A stretch of 64,000 nucleotides of DNA, taken from positions 107,033-171,032 of the forward strand of contig CAMNXA010000002.1 of NCBI GenBank assembly GCA_946566685.1, given 5' to 3'. The DNA comes from an uncultured Lachnospiraceae bacterium. GTDB lineage: Bacteria > Bacillota > Clostridia > Lachnospirales > Lachnospiraceae. Positions 52,479 through 60,648 of this stretch are shown here, piece by piece. Position 1 is the first letter of the stretch. Each line of letters opens with the position of its first letter. The notes under the pieces are model-generated. The model was not told the DNA's origin, did not search any database, and was given only the letters and a program-made list of their open reading frames with translations. Made by a program: the position numbers and the translations under genes.

Positions 52479-53366
52479 ATGGGAGCAAATATCTATCGCA
52501 ACAAAAAACCAGTGTTCGTATTCCTGATACCCGCTTTCCTGTTCATGATCCTATTTCTCTACTATCCTTTTTTCAAAAATATTGTGAACAGCTTTATGCA
52601 TATCAAGCAGCTTGGAAGTTCCGCCACCAGCTTCAATACACCCTGGTATACCAACTATGCAGAAATAATCCATGATGAAAACGTATGGACATCCATCAAA
52701 AATACACTGATCATGATGGTCGTCACCCTGATCGGACAGGTTGGCATCGCCATCGTGCTGGCACTGATGGTAGATAATATCGGCAGAGGTAAACAGTTTT
52801 TTAAGACCGTCTTCTTCTTCCCGATTGTGATCTCCGCAACCGCTTTAGGTCTGCTGTTTAACCTGCTGTTTTTGTATGACAAAGGTATGGTCAACCAGCT
52901 GTTAGAATCGCTCGGCAAAAGTCAACTGACCGACTGGAAAGCCGAAGGCATAGCGCTGTTTACCATGATGCTTCCCGTAATGTGGCAATATGTGGGGTTT
53001 TACTTTGTCATTCTCGTCACAGGCTTAAACAACATTTCAGATGAACTATATGAAGCGGCGCGGATCGATGGTGCATCCACCCTGCAAAGCGTGCGTTACA
53101 TCTCGCTCCCGCTTCTGCACAACGTCATCTGCACCTGTAGCGTGTTGGCGGTGACCGGTGCCCTCAAAGTATTCGATCTCCCCTGGACAATGTTTCCGAA
53201 GGGTATGCCGCTTAAGTCTACCTTCCTGACAGGTACCTACATGTATTACCACACCATGGAGACCAAGAACGTAGACTACGGCTGTGCACTGGCTGTGCTG
53301 ATCGTTGTACTGGGTATTGTATTGTCCAAAGCAGTCAATGCAATCTTCCGCGAAAAAGATTATTAA
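52479..53366 (+). CDS. CUT1 sugar ABC transporter permease, MalF type
   Basis: A 295-residue inner-membrane subunit with about six helices. The EAA loop reads LYEAARIDGASTLQSVRYIS. ATG follows GGAGGTGTCTT. It pairs with the next permease, 14 bp downstream. As in the first importer, no ATPase is encoded locally. Confidence 0.94.
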   Translation: MGANIYRNKKPVFVFLIPAFLFMILFLYYPFFKNIVNSFMHIKQLGSSATSFNTPWYTNYAEIIHDENVWTSIKNTLIMMVVTLIGQVGIAIVLALMVDNIGRGKQFFKTVFFFPIVISATALGLLFNLLFLYDKGMVNQLLESLGKSQLTDWKAEGIALFTMMLPVMWQYVGFYFVILVTGLNNISDELYEAARIDGASTLQSVRYISLPLLHNVICTCSVLAVTGALKVFDLPWTMFPKGMPLKSTFLTGTYMYYHTMETKNVDYGCALAVLIVVLGIVLSKAVNAIFREKDY

Positions 53367-53380
53367 AGGAGGGATAAGAT

Positions 53381-54241
53381 ATGACTAAAAACAGAACGTT
53401 TTCCGTTGGCCGGAGCATTGTCTATCTGCTGTTGATCCTCTGGTCCATAACAACCATATATCCCATCTTCTGGGTACTTCAGAACTCCTTTAAGGCGAAA
53501 GATAAGATCCTGGCAGACTCCTTTTCACTGCCTTTCGGGGAATTGTTCACGATGGCCAACTACCGGAAAGCTTTCGACAGCCTGAATATCGTTAATGCCT
53601 ATAAGAACAGTATCTTTATTTCCACCATGGTGGCCCTGTTTGTCATTCTGCTGGCAGGTATGGCAGCATACGCACTTTCCCGATACAAATTCCGAGGGTC
53701 AGATTTTCTTCATACCATGGTCATCGCAGGTATGATGTTCCCAGTATTTGCCACGATCGTGCCGGTATTTTCCATGGAATTTTCCTGGGGGATTGCCAAT
53801 ACAGGCAACTGGTTTCTGACAATGTTGTCAGTAATCCTGCCACAGGTGGCAGGCAATCTCTCCTTTGCCATGGTAGTCCTGATCGGCTACATCAAGGGAC
53901 TTCCGGTGGAACTGGAAGAGGCTGCATACATGGAAGGCTGCAACGCTTTTCAGATTTATTTCAAAGTTGTTTTACCGCTCACCAAGCCTTCCTTTGCAAC
54001 CGTAGCCATCTTCTCTTTCCTGTGGAGTTATAACGACCTGTTTACACAAATGTTCTTCTTAACCAGGCCCGATATGTATGGTATCACCACCCTGCTAAAC
54101 AGACTGACTGCCAAAGAGGGAACCAACTACGGCCTGATGGCGTCAGCGGTAACATTGGTAATTGTTCCGGTTATTATTGTATATTGCTTCCTACAGAAGT
54201 ATATTATTAAGGGGATGACTGCGGGGGCAGTTAAAGGCTAA
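53381..54241 (+). CDS. CUT1 sugar ABC transporter permease, MalG type
   Basis: A 286-residue membrane subunit. EAA loop LEEAAYMEGCNAFQIYFKVV and C-terminal GMTAGAVKG are typical of MalG homologues. ATG follows AAAGGAGGGATAAGAT. A palindromic repeat begins right after its stop. Confidence 0.94.
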   Translation: MTKNRTFSVGRSIVYLLLILWSITTIYPIFWVLQNSFKAKDKILADSFSLPFGELFTMANYRKAFDSLNIVNAYKNSIFISTMVALFVILLAGMAAYALSRYKFRGSDFLHTMVIAGMMFPVFATIVPVFSMEFSWGIANTGNWFLTMLSVILPQVAGNLSFAMVVLIGYIKGLPVELEEAAYMEGCNAFQIYFKVVLPLTKPSFATVAIFSFLWSYNDLFTQMFFLTRPDMYGITTLLNRLTAKEGTNYGLMASAVTLVIVPVIIVYCFLQKYIIKGMTAGAVKG

Positions 54242-54242
54242 A

Positions 54243-54302
54243 AGTAAATTCCTTCGGAATTAACTTTGCGAGCGCCGCTTCGCGGGCTCGGGATAAGCTT
54301 AA
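54243..54302 (+). repeat. Modular palindromic repeat, copy upstream of YesN-type regulator
   Basis: AAAGTAA-ATTCC-ttc-GGAAT-TAACTTT, then GCGAGCGCCGCTTCGCGGGC and TCGGGATAAGC. The layout matches 22879-22999 with sequence drift that keeps the pairing. It ends about 25 bp before the next start codon. Confidence 0.7.
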
Positions 54303-54326
54303 GGTTTTGTATGTGAGGGATGTGGA

Positions 54327-55115
54327 ATGTATAGAGTAGCTATTATTGATGATGAACCTTTGATTGTGGAAGGATTGTGCAGGACGATGCCCTGGGAAAA
54401 ATGGGATTGTCAGGTGGCGGGCTGCGCCTACAATGGCCGAGAGGGGCTGGAAATGATACGGCAGGAAAAACCCAACATTATCATCACAGACATTAACATG
54501 CCTGAATTGGACGGTCTGAAGATGATCGCTGCTTTAAAATCAGAATTTCCGGATATGCAGCTAATCATCCTGACCGGCTACAGGGAATTTGAATATGCCA
54601 GGAAAGCAATCTCTCTGGGCGTTGCGCGCTTTCTCCTGAAACCTTCTAAAATGAATGAACTGGTGGAAGCGCTGGATGAGGTGACCAAACGGCTGGCGCA
54701 GTCCGGCGAATTTTTCCCGGAAGTCCCTCTTACAGATGCAGAAGAACCATCCGAAAGCGATACGGATATCTCCTATCATACGGAGGCCAACAGCTTTATC
54801 GTGAAAAATGCCCTGGAATATATCCGGGAAAATTCCCAGGAAAAGCTGCGCCTGGTGGATGTGGCCGACCAGGTTTATGTCAGCCAGTGGCATCTGTCCA
54901 AGCTGCTCAACAAGCATACCGGCAAGACGTTTTCCGATATCCTCAACAGCGCCCGCATAGATAAGGCCAAAGAACTGCTAAAAGATCCTTCCCTGCGGAT
55001 ATACGATGTGGCAGAGATAGTAGGTTTTCAGGATCTGGCACACTTTTCCCGGGTATTTAAAAAGATAGAAGGCATGTCCGCCAACGAATATCGCAACACC
55101 ATAAATACCTTTTAA
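54327..55115 (+). CDS. YesN-type response regulator with AraC DNA-binding domain
   Basis: A short YesN-like regulator of 262 residues: receiver (1-120) with Asp9-Asp10, phospho-acceptor Asp55 (TDINMPE) and Lys in LLKPSK, a linker with acidic residues, and two AraC helix-turn-helix motifs (about 160-260, ending EGMSANEYR). It lacks the long middle region of the 11658 homologue. ATG follows GAGGGATGTGGA. Its kinase is encoded at 49096; it should activate the GH94/ABC operon. Confidence 0.93.
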   Translation: MYRVAIIDDEPLIVEGLCRTMPWEKWDCQVAGCAYNGREGLEMIRQEKPNIIITDINMPELDGLKMIAALKSEFPDMQLIILTGYREFEYARKAISLGVARFLLKPSKMNELVEALDEVTKRLAQSGEFFPEVPLTDAEEPSESDTDISYHTEANSFIVKNALEYIRENSQEKLRLVDVADQVYVSQWHLSKLLNKHTGKTFSDILNSARIDKAKELLKDPSLRIYDVAEIVGFQDLAHFSRVFKKIEGMSANEYRNTINTF

Positions 55116-55179
55116 AAGAATCGTCTTCATAACAAATGCACGCGCCTGCCATTTTGCTTGCCGTTTTGCCCTTTTCTGC

Positions 55180-55207
55180 TAAAGCTTTTTGGGCATTCTG
55201 CCGATAT
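55180..55207 (+). promoter_or_regulatory. Sigma-D (sigma-28) type flagellar promoter
   Basis: TAAA (55180-55183), a 16-bp spacer, and GCCGATAT (55200-55207), an excellent fit to the known flagellar consensus TAAA-N15-GCCGATAA. It leads into a leader of about 120 nt before the flagellin gene. Confidence 0.82.
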
Positions 55208-55285
55208 ATATCTTAGAATTATATTTTATTGTTGCTTCTGCAATATAAAGTCACCCGTTTAGTTAACGTTTTAATGCCAAACAGA

Positions 55286-55335
55286 CTGGTATCAGTACCA
55301 GATGACTGCATGGAGGCAGGATATCGGAGGGCAGG
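55286..55335 (+). promoter_or_regulatory. Flagellin mRNA leader with hairpin and paired GGA motifs (possible CsrA sites)
   Basis: A perfect hairpin CTGGTA-TCAG-TACCAG (55286-55301) is followed by GGAGG at 55312-55316 and again at 55326-55330, the second being the ribosome binding site of the flagellin gene. In Bacillus, CsrA represses hag by binding two GGA sites with the second covering the ribosome binding site. Similar arrangement here suggests, but does not prove, CsrA control; csrA is not in the window. Confidence 0.45.
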
Positions 55336-57210
55336 ATGCTTTCAGTTAAAACAAATATGTTGGCATTAAACGCCAACCGACAACTAGGGCTTACGACTAA
55401 AAAGACCGCCAAAAATACAGAACGATTATCTTCCGGTTACCGCATCAACAGAGCTGCTGATGATGCGGCCGGTCTTTCTATTTCCGAAAAAATGCGCAGA
55501 CAGATCCGAGGGCTTACCCAGGCCTCCTTAAACGCGCAGGACGGCATCTCCATGGTACAGATTGGGGAAGGCGCACTCAATGAGGTGCATGATATGCTGC
55601 ACCGCGCCAATGAACTGGCCGTAAAAGCCGCCACTGGCACCCTTCAGGATGTGGATCGCGCTTTAATCGACATGGAAATCCAGCAGCTTAAGGCTGAGAT
55701 AGACAGGACTGCCAAAAACACCACTTTTAATGAAATCCGACTTTTTCCCGAAAACGGACGCTCTCCTTTATCCGAAGGATTCATGGAGACAAAATCCTAT
55801 GATATTACTTATAATATCAAAGACGGTTCGCTGATGATCAACGGAGCCGCCGCAGGCCCTGGTGTCAACGGGGCTGGCCGCGCTGGTGTCAATGCCGTCT
55901 CCAGTGGTAATGTATTGGCTGATACCATTGCCAACGAACTGGTGCCTAATGCAGTCAAGCAGATTATGGATACCTTTGGTCCCCTGAAAAACAATATGGG
56001 CAGCGAGACGATCAAGATGTCTCTGGACGTATCCTATATAGACGGCAAAGACCGTACACTGGCCTATGCGTCTTTCCGATACAGCTACGGCGGCGGCAGG
56101 CCCTATGGCATGGGTATTCGGGTGGATTCCGCAGACTTTACCACCGCGGATGCGGAAGGTACCGGCCCCAGGGCAGAAGCTCTAAAATCTACAATTGCCC
56201 ATGAATTGATGCATTCGGTGATGCAGTATACCCTGACAGATGGCATGAGCGGCCGCAAGGGAGAGCAATATCCCACCTGGTTCATAGAAGGAACTGCTCA
56301 GTTAGCCGGCGGTGGTTTTTCCACCGGATGGAATGATACTCTGACCTATTATGCAAATTACCTGACCGATGCCAATGATAGCAGCCAGGATGCCAATATC
56401 GCCAGCTACCTGAAAAAATTTACCATGAACAGCAGACCCTACGGCCATGGCTATCTGGGTGCTGCCTATATTGGTTATCTTGCTAACGGCGGTGGCGCTG
56501 TGACCGATACAAACATTGCCGCAGGTATGAATAAAGTCTTTACAGACCTCCTAAACGGCAAGAGTCTGGAAAATGCCATAAAAGATAATACCGGTTATAG
56601 TACCGCACAGATAAATGATATGTTCAAAACCGCCAGCGCAGGGTCAGACCTTACAGAATTTGTCAGAAAACTGTCCTATGCATCAAAAGACGGTGCCGGA
56701 TCAGTCATTGCCGGTGGGCTTAATGTGGGCGGTTCCTCGCTTCTTGGCAACAGCGCAGTTTTTGACCAGCCCTTCCAGATCGATCCTTTCCAGGTCACTG
56801 TCAATCTAAGCGGCCCATCTCTTATTGGATTACAGGTAGGCGCCGAACCCGGACAGCATATAGAATTTGACCTGTTTCAGATGAGTTCACAGGCGCTGGG
56901 ACTGGAAGACCTGAACGTCAAAAATACAGATAATGCCGACCTTGCCATTGACCAGCTTAAATTTGCGATCGGCTGCGTCAGCAATGTGAGAAGCTACTAC
57001 GGTGCCATCCAGAACCGATTGGAACATACCATTAATAATCTGGACAATATTGTAGAAAATACGACTGCGGCAGAAGCACGTATCCGGGATGCGGATATTG
57101 CCAAGGAAATGGTGGAATATTCCAATAATCAAATACTGATGCAGGCAGGCACCTCCATGCTGGCACAGGCAAATCAGCATTCACAGTTGATATTAAGTCT
57201 TTTGAGCTGA
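55336..57210 (+). CDS. Flagellin with inserted zinc metallopeptidase domain (flagellinolysin type)
   Basis: Residues 1-140 are the flagellin D0/D1 N-terminus (TNMLALNANRQLG, LSSGYRINRAADDAAGLSIS) and about 505-624 the C-terminus (ARIRDADIAKEMVEYSNNQIL). Between them, where hypervariable D2/D3 domains normally lie, a peptidase domain carries AHELMHSV with zinc ligands His289 and His293 and catalytic Glu290, and the likely third ligand Glu318 in WFIEGTAQLAGG. This matches the described flagellinolysin family (M9B-like peptidase displayed on the filament). The 624-residue length fits. It would make the filament a protease. The start follows GGAGGGCAGG and the promoter is sigma-D type. Confidence 0.9.
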   Translation: MLSVKTNMLALNANRQLGLTTKKTAKNTERLSSGYRINRAADDAAGLSISEKMRRQIRGLTQASLNAQDGISMVQIGEGALNEVHDMLHRANELAVKAATGTLQDVDRALIDMEIQQLKAEIDRTAKNTTFNEIRLFPENGRSPLSEGFMETKSYDITYNIKDGSLMINGAAAGPGVNGAGRAGVNAVSSGNVLADTIANELVPNAVKQIMDTFGPLKNNMGSETIKMSLDVSYIDGKDRTLAYASFRYSYGGGRPYGMGIRVDSADFTTADAEGTGPRAEALKSTIAHELMHSVMQYTLTDGMSGRKGEQYPTWFIEGTAQLAGGGFSTGWNDTLTYYANYLTDANDSSQDANIASYLKKFTMNSRPYGHGYLGAAYIGYLANGGGAVTDTNIAAGMNKVFTDLLNGKSLENAIKDNTGYSTAQINDMFKTASAGSDLTEFVRKLSYASKDGAGSVIAGGLNVGGSSLLGNSAVFDQPFQIDPFQVTVNLSGPSLIGLQVGAEPGQHIEFDLFQMSSQALGLEDLNVKNTDNADLAIDQLKFAIGCVSNVRSYYGAIQNRLEHTINNLDNIVENTTAAEARIRDADIAKEMVEYSNNQILMQAGTSMLAQANQHSQLILSLLS

Positions 57211-57236
57211 TACAGGATTGAGAGGGGTGATCCCGA

Positions 57237-57626
57237 GTGGGTGAGATTAAGAAAATACGTTGTAATACCTGCCGAAAAAATTGGGAATGTATGACCGGCT
57301 GTGGCTTGCAGCACGGCAGCATCGGGAACGTCATTGCTGCTTTCGGGGCCAAAGAGCAACAGCAGATCATAGACTGGTGCCAGTCCAAACCGATTCCACT
57401 CTATGATTTCAGATTTCAGATTGCTGTCTGCAATTTTTGCAATGATATGGTGCGTGTTCCTGTGCTCAGAGGAATCGATGACAATGTAACCTTCGTTGGT
57501 ACCTGTCCTGTCTGCCATGGGCGGCTGCAAACACCGCCGTTAGAGGCAGAAGACGTTACGGATACCGCCTGTCCATCCTGCGGCAATACAACGCTCACAA
57601 TAGAAGAAGTCGGGCATTGGGATTAA
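57237..57626 (+). CDS. Zinc-ribbon protein of unknown function downstream of flagellin
   Basis: A 129-residue cytoplasmic-type protein with four Cys pairs: CNTC, CMTGC (near the N-terminus), CNFC, CPVCHG and CPSCGN (C-terminal). These look like one or two zinc ribbons. The GTG at 57237 has GAGAGGGGTGA upstream; no better start exists. It is 26 bp after the flagellin stop and ends in a terminator, so it is cotranscribed with flagellin. Role unknown; a filament-related accessory is only a guess. Confidence 0.7.
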   Translation: MGEIKKIRCNTCRKNWECMTGCGLQHGSIGNVIAAFGAKEQQQIIDWCQSKPIPLYDFRFQIAVCNFCNDMVRVPVLRGIDDNVTFVGTCPVCHGRLQTPPLEAEDVTDTACPSCGNTTLTIEEVGHWD

Positions 57627-57650
57627 ATCCACAATGCCCATTTTGTATTT
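57612..57650 (+). terminator. Terminator of the flagellin operon
   Basis: GGGCATTG (57612-57619) pairs with CAATGCCC (57632-57639), with inner GGA/TCC, then ATTTTGTATTTT. It overlaps the stop of the zinc-ribbon gene and abuts the convergent ddl stop. Confidence 0.82.
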
Positions 57651-58831
57651 TACTTCTTCACGCCCTTCGCCCCGGACAAATTAGCGCTCTGTAAAATATT
57701 ACTGTCGAACGATGTCATCATGTTCTTTTCTTCCCGCTCTCTCTTAAGGGCAAGTTTGACCATATCGTCTAAAAGTTCCGCATACGGTTTCCCCAGCGCC
57801 TCCCAGAGATAGAAAGCCAAGGAACCCGGAATCGGATTAATCTCATTGACATACACCTTATCCAAATCCTTATCAATCATAAAATCAATCCTGGACACAC
57901 CATTACAATTAAGCACCTGGAAGGTCTTCACCGCCAGCTGACGGATTTCTTCCCGTCTCTCGGCTGTCAGATTGGCCGGCAGTTCTCTCCTAGCTGTTCT
58001 CATTCCCTCAGAACCGCCCTTACTGCCTGCCACATATTTATCCTCATAGCTTAAGATCTCATCGCTGGAGATAGGCTCTTCACACTCGGACGCCTCCGCC
58101 GCCTCATAATCTCCCAGCACGGCGCAGTTAATCTCCCGCAGATTCGTAATGGCACGCTCCACCAGTACTTTCGCACCAAAAGTAAATGCATATTCCAATG
58201 CCTCACGCAACTGATCCTGATCTTTTGCTACCTTAATACCCACACTGGATCCCAGATTGACCGGTTTGACAATGACCGGATAGACAATCCTGTCTTCCAC
58301 CTTACGCAATGCCGCCGCCTCATCTGACTGATATTCCCTGACATTTAACGTCACACAGTCAAGTACGGGTATGTCATTGTCCTTTAACACTGTCTTCATC
58401 ACATACTTATCCATGGTCACAGCCGAAGCCATCACATCACAGCCTGCAAACGGAATATTATAATGGCGTAAGAATCCCTGCAAACAGCCGTCCTCCACAT
58501 TCGCGCCATGTACCACCGGAAATGCCACATCAATCTGTGCTACTACGGAGTTGCCAAACTTCTTCTTCGGATATTGAATCAGTTCCACTTTACCCTGCTC
58601 ACACATGAAAAATACTCGAGTGCTCTTTTTCAGCAAGTCCGGAATATTCTTATAATTGGCAATGTCACTGATTGCCTCCCCTGTATAGAGTTCGTTATCC
58701 TTCGTAATGTAGATGGCTATCGGTTCGTATTTATCTTTATCAAAAGCATTATATGCCTGCAATCCGGAAATAACCGACACCTCATGCTCCACACTTTTCC
58801 CGCCAAAAAATACACCTACTCTGATCTTCAT
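57650..58831 (-). CDS. ddl: D-alanine--D-alanine ligase
   Basis: An ATP-grasp ligase joining two D-Ala for peptidoglycan. The N-terminal FFGGKSVEHEVSVISG, the ATP-binding KPVNLGSSVGI, the loop SYEDKY and RIDFMIDK...VNEINPIPGS are present. The Tyr-containing SYEDKY loop favours D-Ala-D-Ala rather than D-Ala-D-Lac (VanA-type) specificity. 393 residues, slightly long, with a Ser/Lys-rich tail. ATG follows GAGGAGAAC. A membrane-anchored MurF-like ligase is encoded 85 bp upstream. Confidence 0.93.
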   Translation of the reverse strand: MKIRVGVFFGGKSVEHEVSVISGLQAYNAFDKDKYEPIAIYITKDNELYTGEAISDIANYKNIPDLLKKSTRVFFMCEQGKVELIQYPKKKFGNSVVAQIDVAFPVVHGANVEDGCLQGFLRHYNIPFAGCDVMASAVTMDKYVMKTVLKDNDIPVLDCVTLNVREYQSDEAAALRKVEDRIVYPVIVKPVNLGSSVGIKVAKDQDQLREALEYAFTFGAKVLVERAITNLREINCAVLGDYEAAEASECEEPISSDEILSYEDKYVAGSKGGSEGMRTARRELPANLTAERREEIRQLAVKTFQVLNCNGVSRIDFMIDKDLDKVYVNEINPIPGSLAFYLWEALGKPYAELLDDMVKLALKREREEKNMMTSFDSNILQSANLSGAKGVKK

Positions 58832-58916
58832 GTTCTCCTCATTTCTGCACTGTTCTTTGCTTTATGAGAAATTTGTGCCAGACAGTGCGCAGACACAAGT
58901 CTTATGAATCATTTCC

Positions 58917-60524
58917 CTATGAATAATTATCCGGCAGGTCATTCTCAATCAGGATCACCTTCTGCCTCTCATTGGGAATCGCTGACACCATCTGAAATCC
59001 CTCTTGCAGTGTATCCACAACGATCATCCTGGATGGTGTGAATCCTGCCTCTAAAAGACCGTCCTGGATGGGCTTCGTCTGCTCCTTGCCGACTAACACC
59101 GCATAATCACATTTATCGGCCGCGTAGACGCCCACTTCTTTATTTTCATCGTATTGTTCGTCCCCCAATTCCACCATACCGGGTGTCATCAGAATTCGCA
59201 GTTCCCTAAACATCGCCAGAGTATCCAGCGCCGCCTTAAACCCACTCTTATTGGAATTATAGGCATCATCCAGGATAATCCGGTCACCTTGCCTGATCAA
59301 TTGCAGCCTGTGAGGCACACTTTCTAACTGCTTCACCGGATAGATCAGCTTCTCCATGGGGATGCCCAGCGTATTGGCTACCGCAATCGCCCCTGCAATA
59401 TTCTGCACATTATGGCTTCCCACAAGTCTTGTATGAAATTCATATTCCTTACCGGTGCTGTCTTTCATCTTAAAGACAGAGCCTTTGGGAGATACCGTGA
59501 TATCATATGCTCTATAAGCTTCTCCCTCTCCACTGATACCATAGCTTACAACTCTCTTATCAATCTTATGATTCCTGATATAATCATTGTCGTAATTTAA
59601 GAATACTTTCCCGGAGTCCGGCACCGCATCAGCAAGTTCAAACTTCGTGGCAATAATATTCTCTATGGTATGGAAGCTCTGCAAGTGCTGTGGCCCAATG
59701 GAAGTAATAATACCATAATCCGGATGTACCAGATTGCAGATTTCCTTGATATCTCCCACTTCCCTGGCTCCCATCTCGCAGATAAAAATCTCATGAAAAG
59801 GTTTCATGCTCTCCCGAATCGTCCGCACCACTCCCAGTGTGGTATTATAATTTCCCGGTGTATGCAGCACATTAAACTGAGATGATAAAAGTGTATTCAG
59901 ATAATATTTTACGCTGGTCTTTCCGTAACTTCCTGTCACACCGATAATCTTAAGATCCGGCATCTGCTTTAGAATACGTGCCGCATCATTGATGTAGTGC
60001 TGATTGATTCCCTCCTCTATGGGATGATTGATCCAATTGGCAAGCAATATCATAAAAGGCTGTAAGACAAAGAGCAATAACAAGGCCGCACTCATATACT
60101 GCATCGCCGGATTCCACAAGCATCTGCCCTCCGCAGGAACCGGCCCCCAGATCCCCAGGCATATGGCTGCTATCGTCACAATACCATAAAGAATAGCCGT
60201 TGTGATTAGCATTCTTCTGACACGGGGTGTGTACACAAGAGGCTTCTTCGCCGCATGAGGCTTGTTGACCAATATAGTCATTGCATTCATGGCACAGGCC
60301 GCAATGAGACAGCCTGTATTGCCAACAATCACTAACGGCAGGGCTATCAATCCATACAGACACTTTCCCAATAGTCTGCCCACATTCGTGTGTACCTGCA
60401 TCCACTCCCTATATTCCCTCGGTTTATAGGAATCCTGCTGAAACATATGCATCAGATATAGCACATAGAAAACAGTGCCTGTCACATAAGTTATCAGCCA
60501 TATTCCAAATAATACAATATACAT
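58917..60524 (-). CDS. MurF-like Mur ligase with N-terminal membrane domain
   Basis: Mur ligase (about 190-530) with P-loop GVTGSYGKTS (195-204), HTPGNYNTTLG and DDAYNSN, all typical of MurF (UDP-MurNAc-tripeptide--D-Ala-D-Ala ligase). Unlike standard cytoplasmic MurF, the first about 170 residues hold four membrane helices (about 4-25, 55-85, 103-125, 143-164). With ddl immediately downstream, D-Ala-D-Ala made by Ddl could be added to the precursor at the membrane. This membrane-anchored MurF form appears in Clostridia. 535 residues; ATG at 60524 follows AGAGGAAAGACGAATTAGA. It may be the only MurF or a second copy. Confidence 0.85.
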   Translation of the reverse strand: MYIVLFGIWLITYVTGTVFYVLYLMHMFQQDSYKPREYREWMQVHTNVGRLLGKCLYGLIALPLVIVGNTGCLIAACAMNAMTILVNKPHAAKKPLVYTPRVRRMLITTAILYGIVTIAAICLGIWGPVPAEGRCLWNPAMQYMSAALLLLFVLQPFMILLANWINHPIEEGINQHYINDAARILKQMPDLKIIGVTGSYGKTSVKYYLNTLLSSQFNVLHTPGNYNTTLGVVRTIRESMKPFHEIFICEMGAREVGDIKEICNLVHPDYGIITSIGPQHLQSFHTIENIIATKFELADAVPDSGKVFLNYDNDYIRNHKIDKRVVSYGISGEGEAYRAYDITVSPKGSVFKMKDSTGKEYEFHTRLVGSHNVQNIAGAIAVANTLGIPMEKLIYPVKQLESVPHRLQLIRQGDRIILDDAYNSNKSGFKAALDTLAMFRELRILMTPGMVELGDEQYDENKEVGVYAADKCDYAVLVGKEQTKPIQDGLLEAGFTPSRMIVVDTLQEGFQMVSAIPNERQKVILIENDLPDNYS

Positions 60525-60648
60525 TCTAATTCGTCTTTCCTCTCTTACAACAGCCAGCCGCCAATGGTATCACATAAATCTAACTGCAATACGCCGTTCA
60601 ATCCGCCTATATCCTACCGTTGCGTTTATCACGTTCATCATTTGGTTT

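Noticed and set aside
57650..58831. Ddl as a vancomycin-resistance (VanA-type) D-Ala-D-Lac ligase
   Set aside because: The active-site loop has SYEDKY, typical of D-Ala-D-Ala ligases, and no vanH, vanX or regulator genes adjoin.
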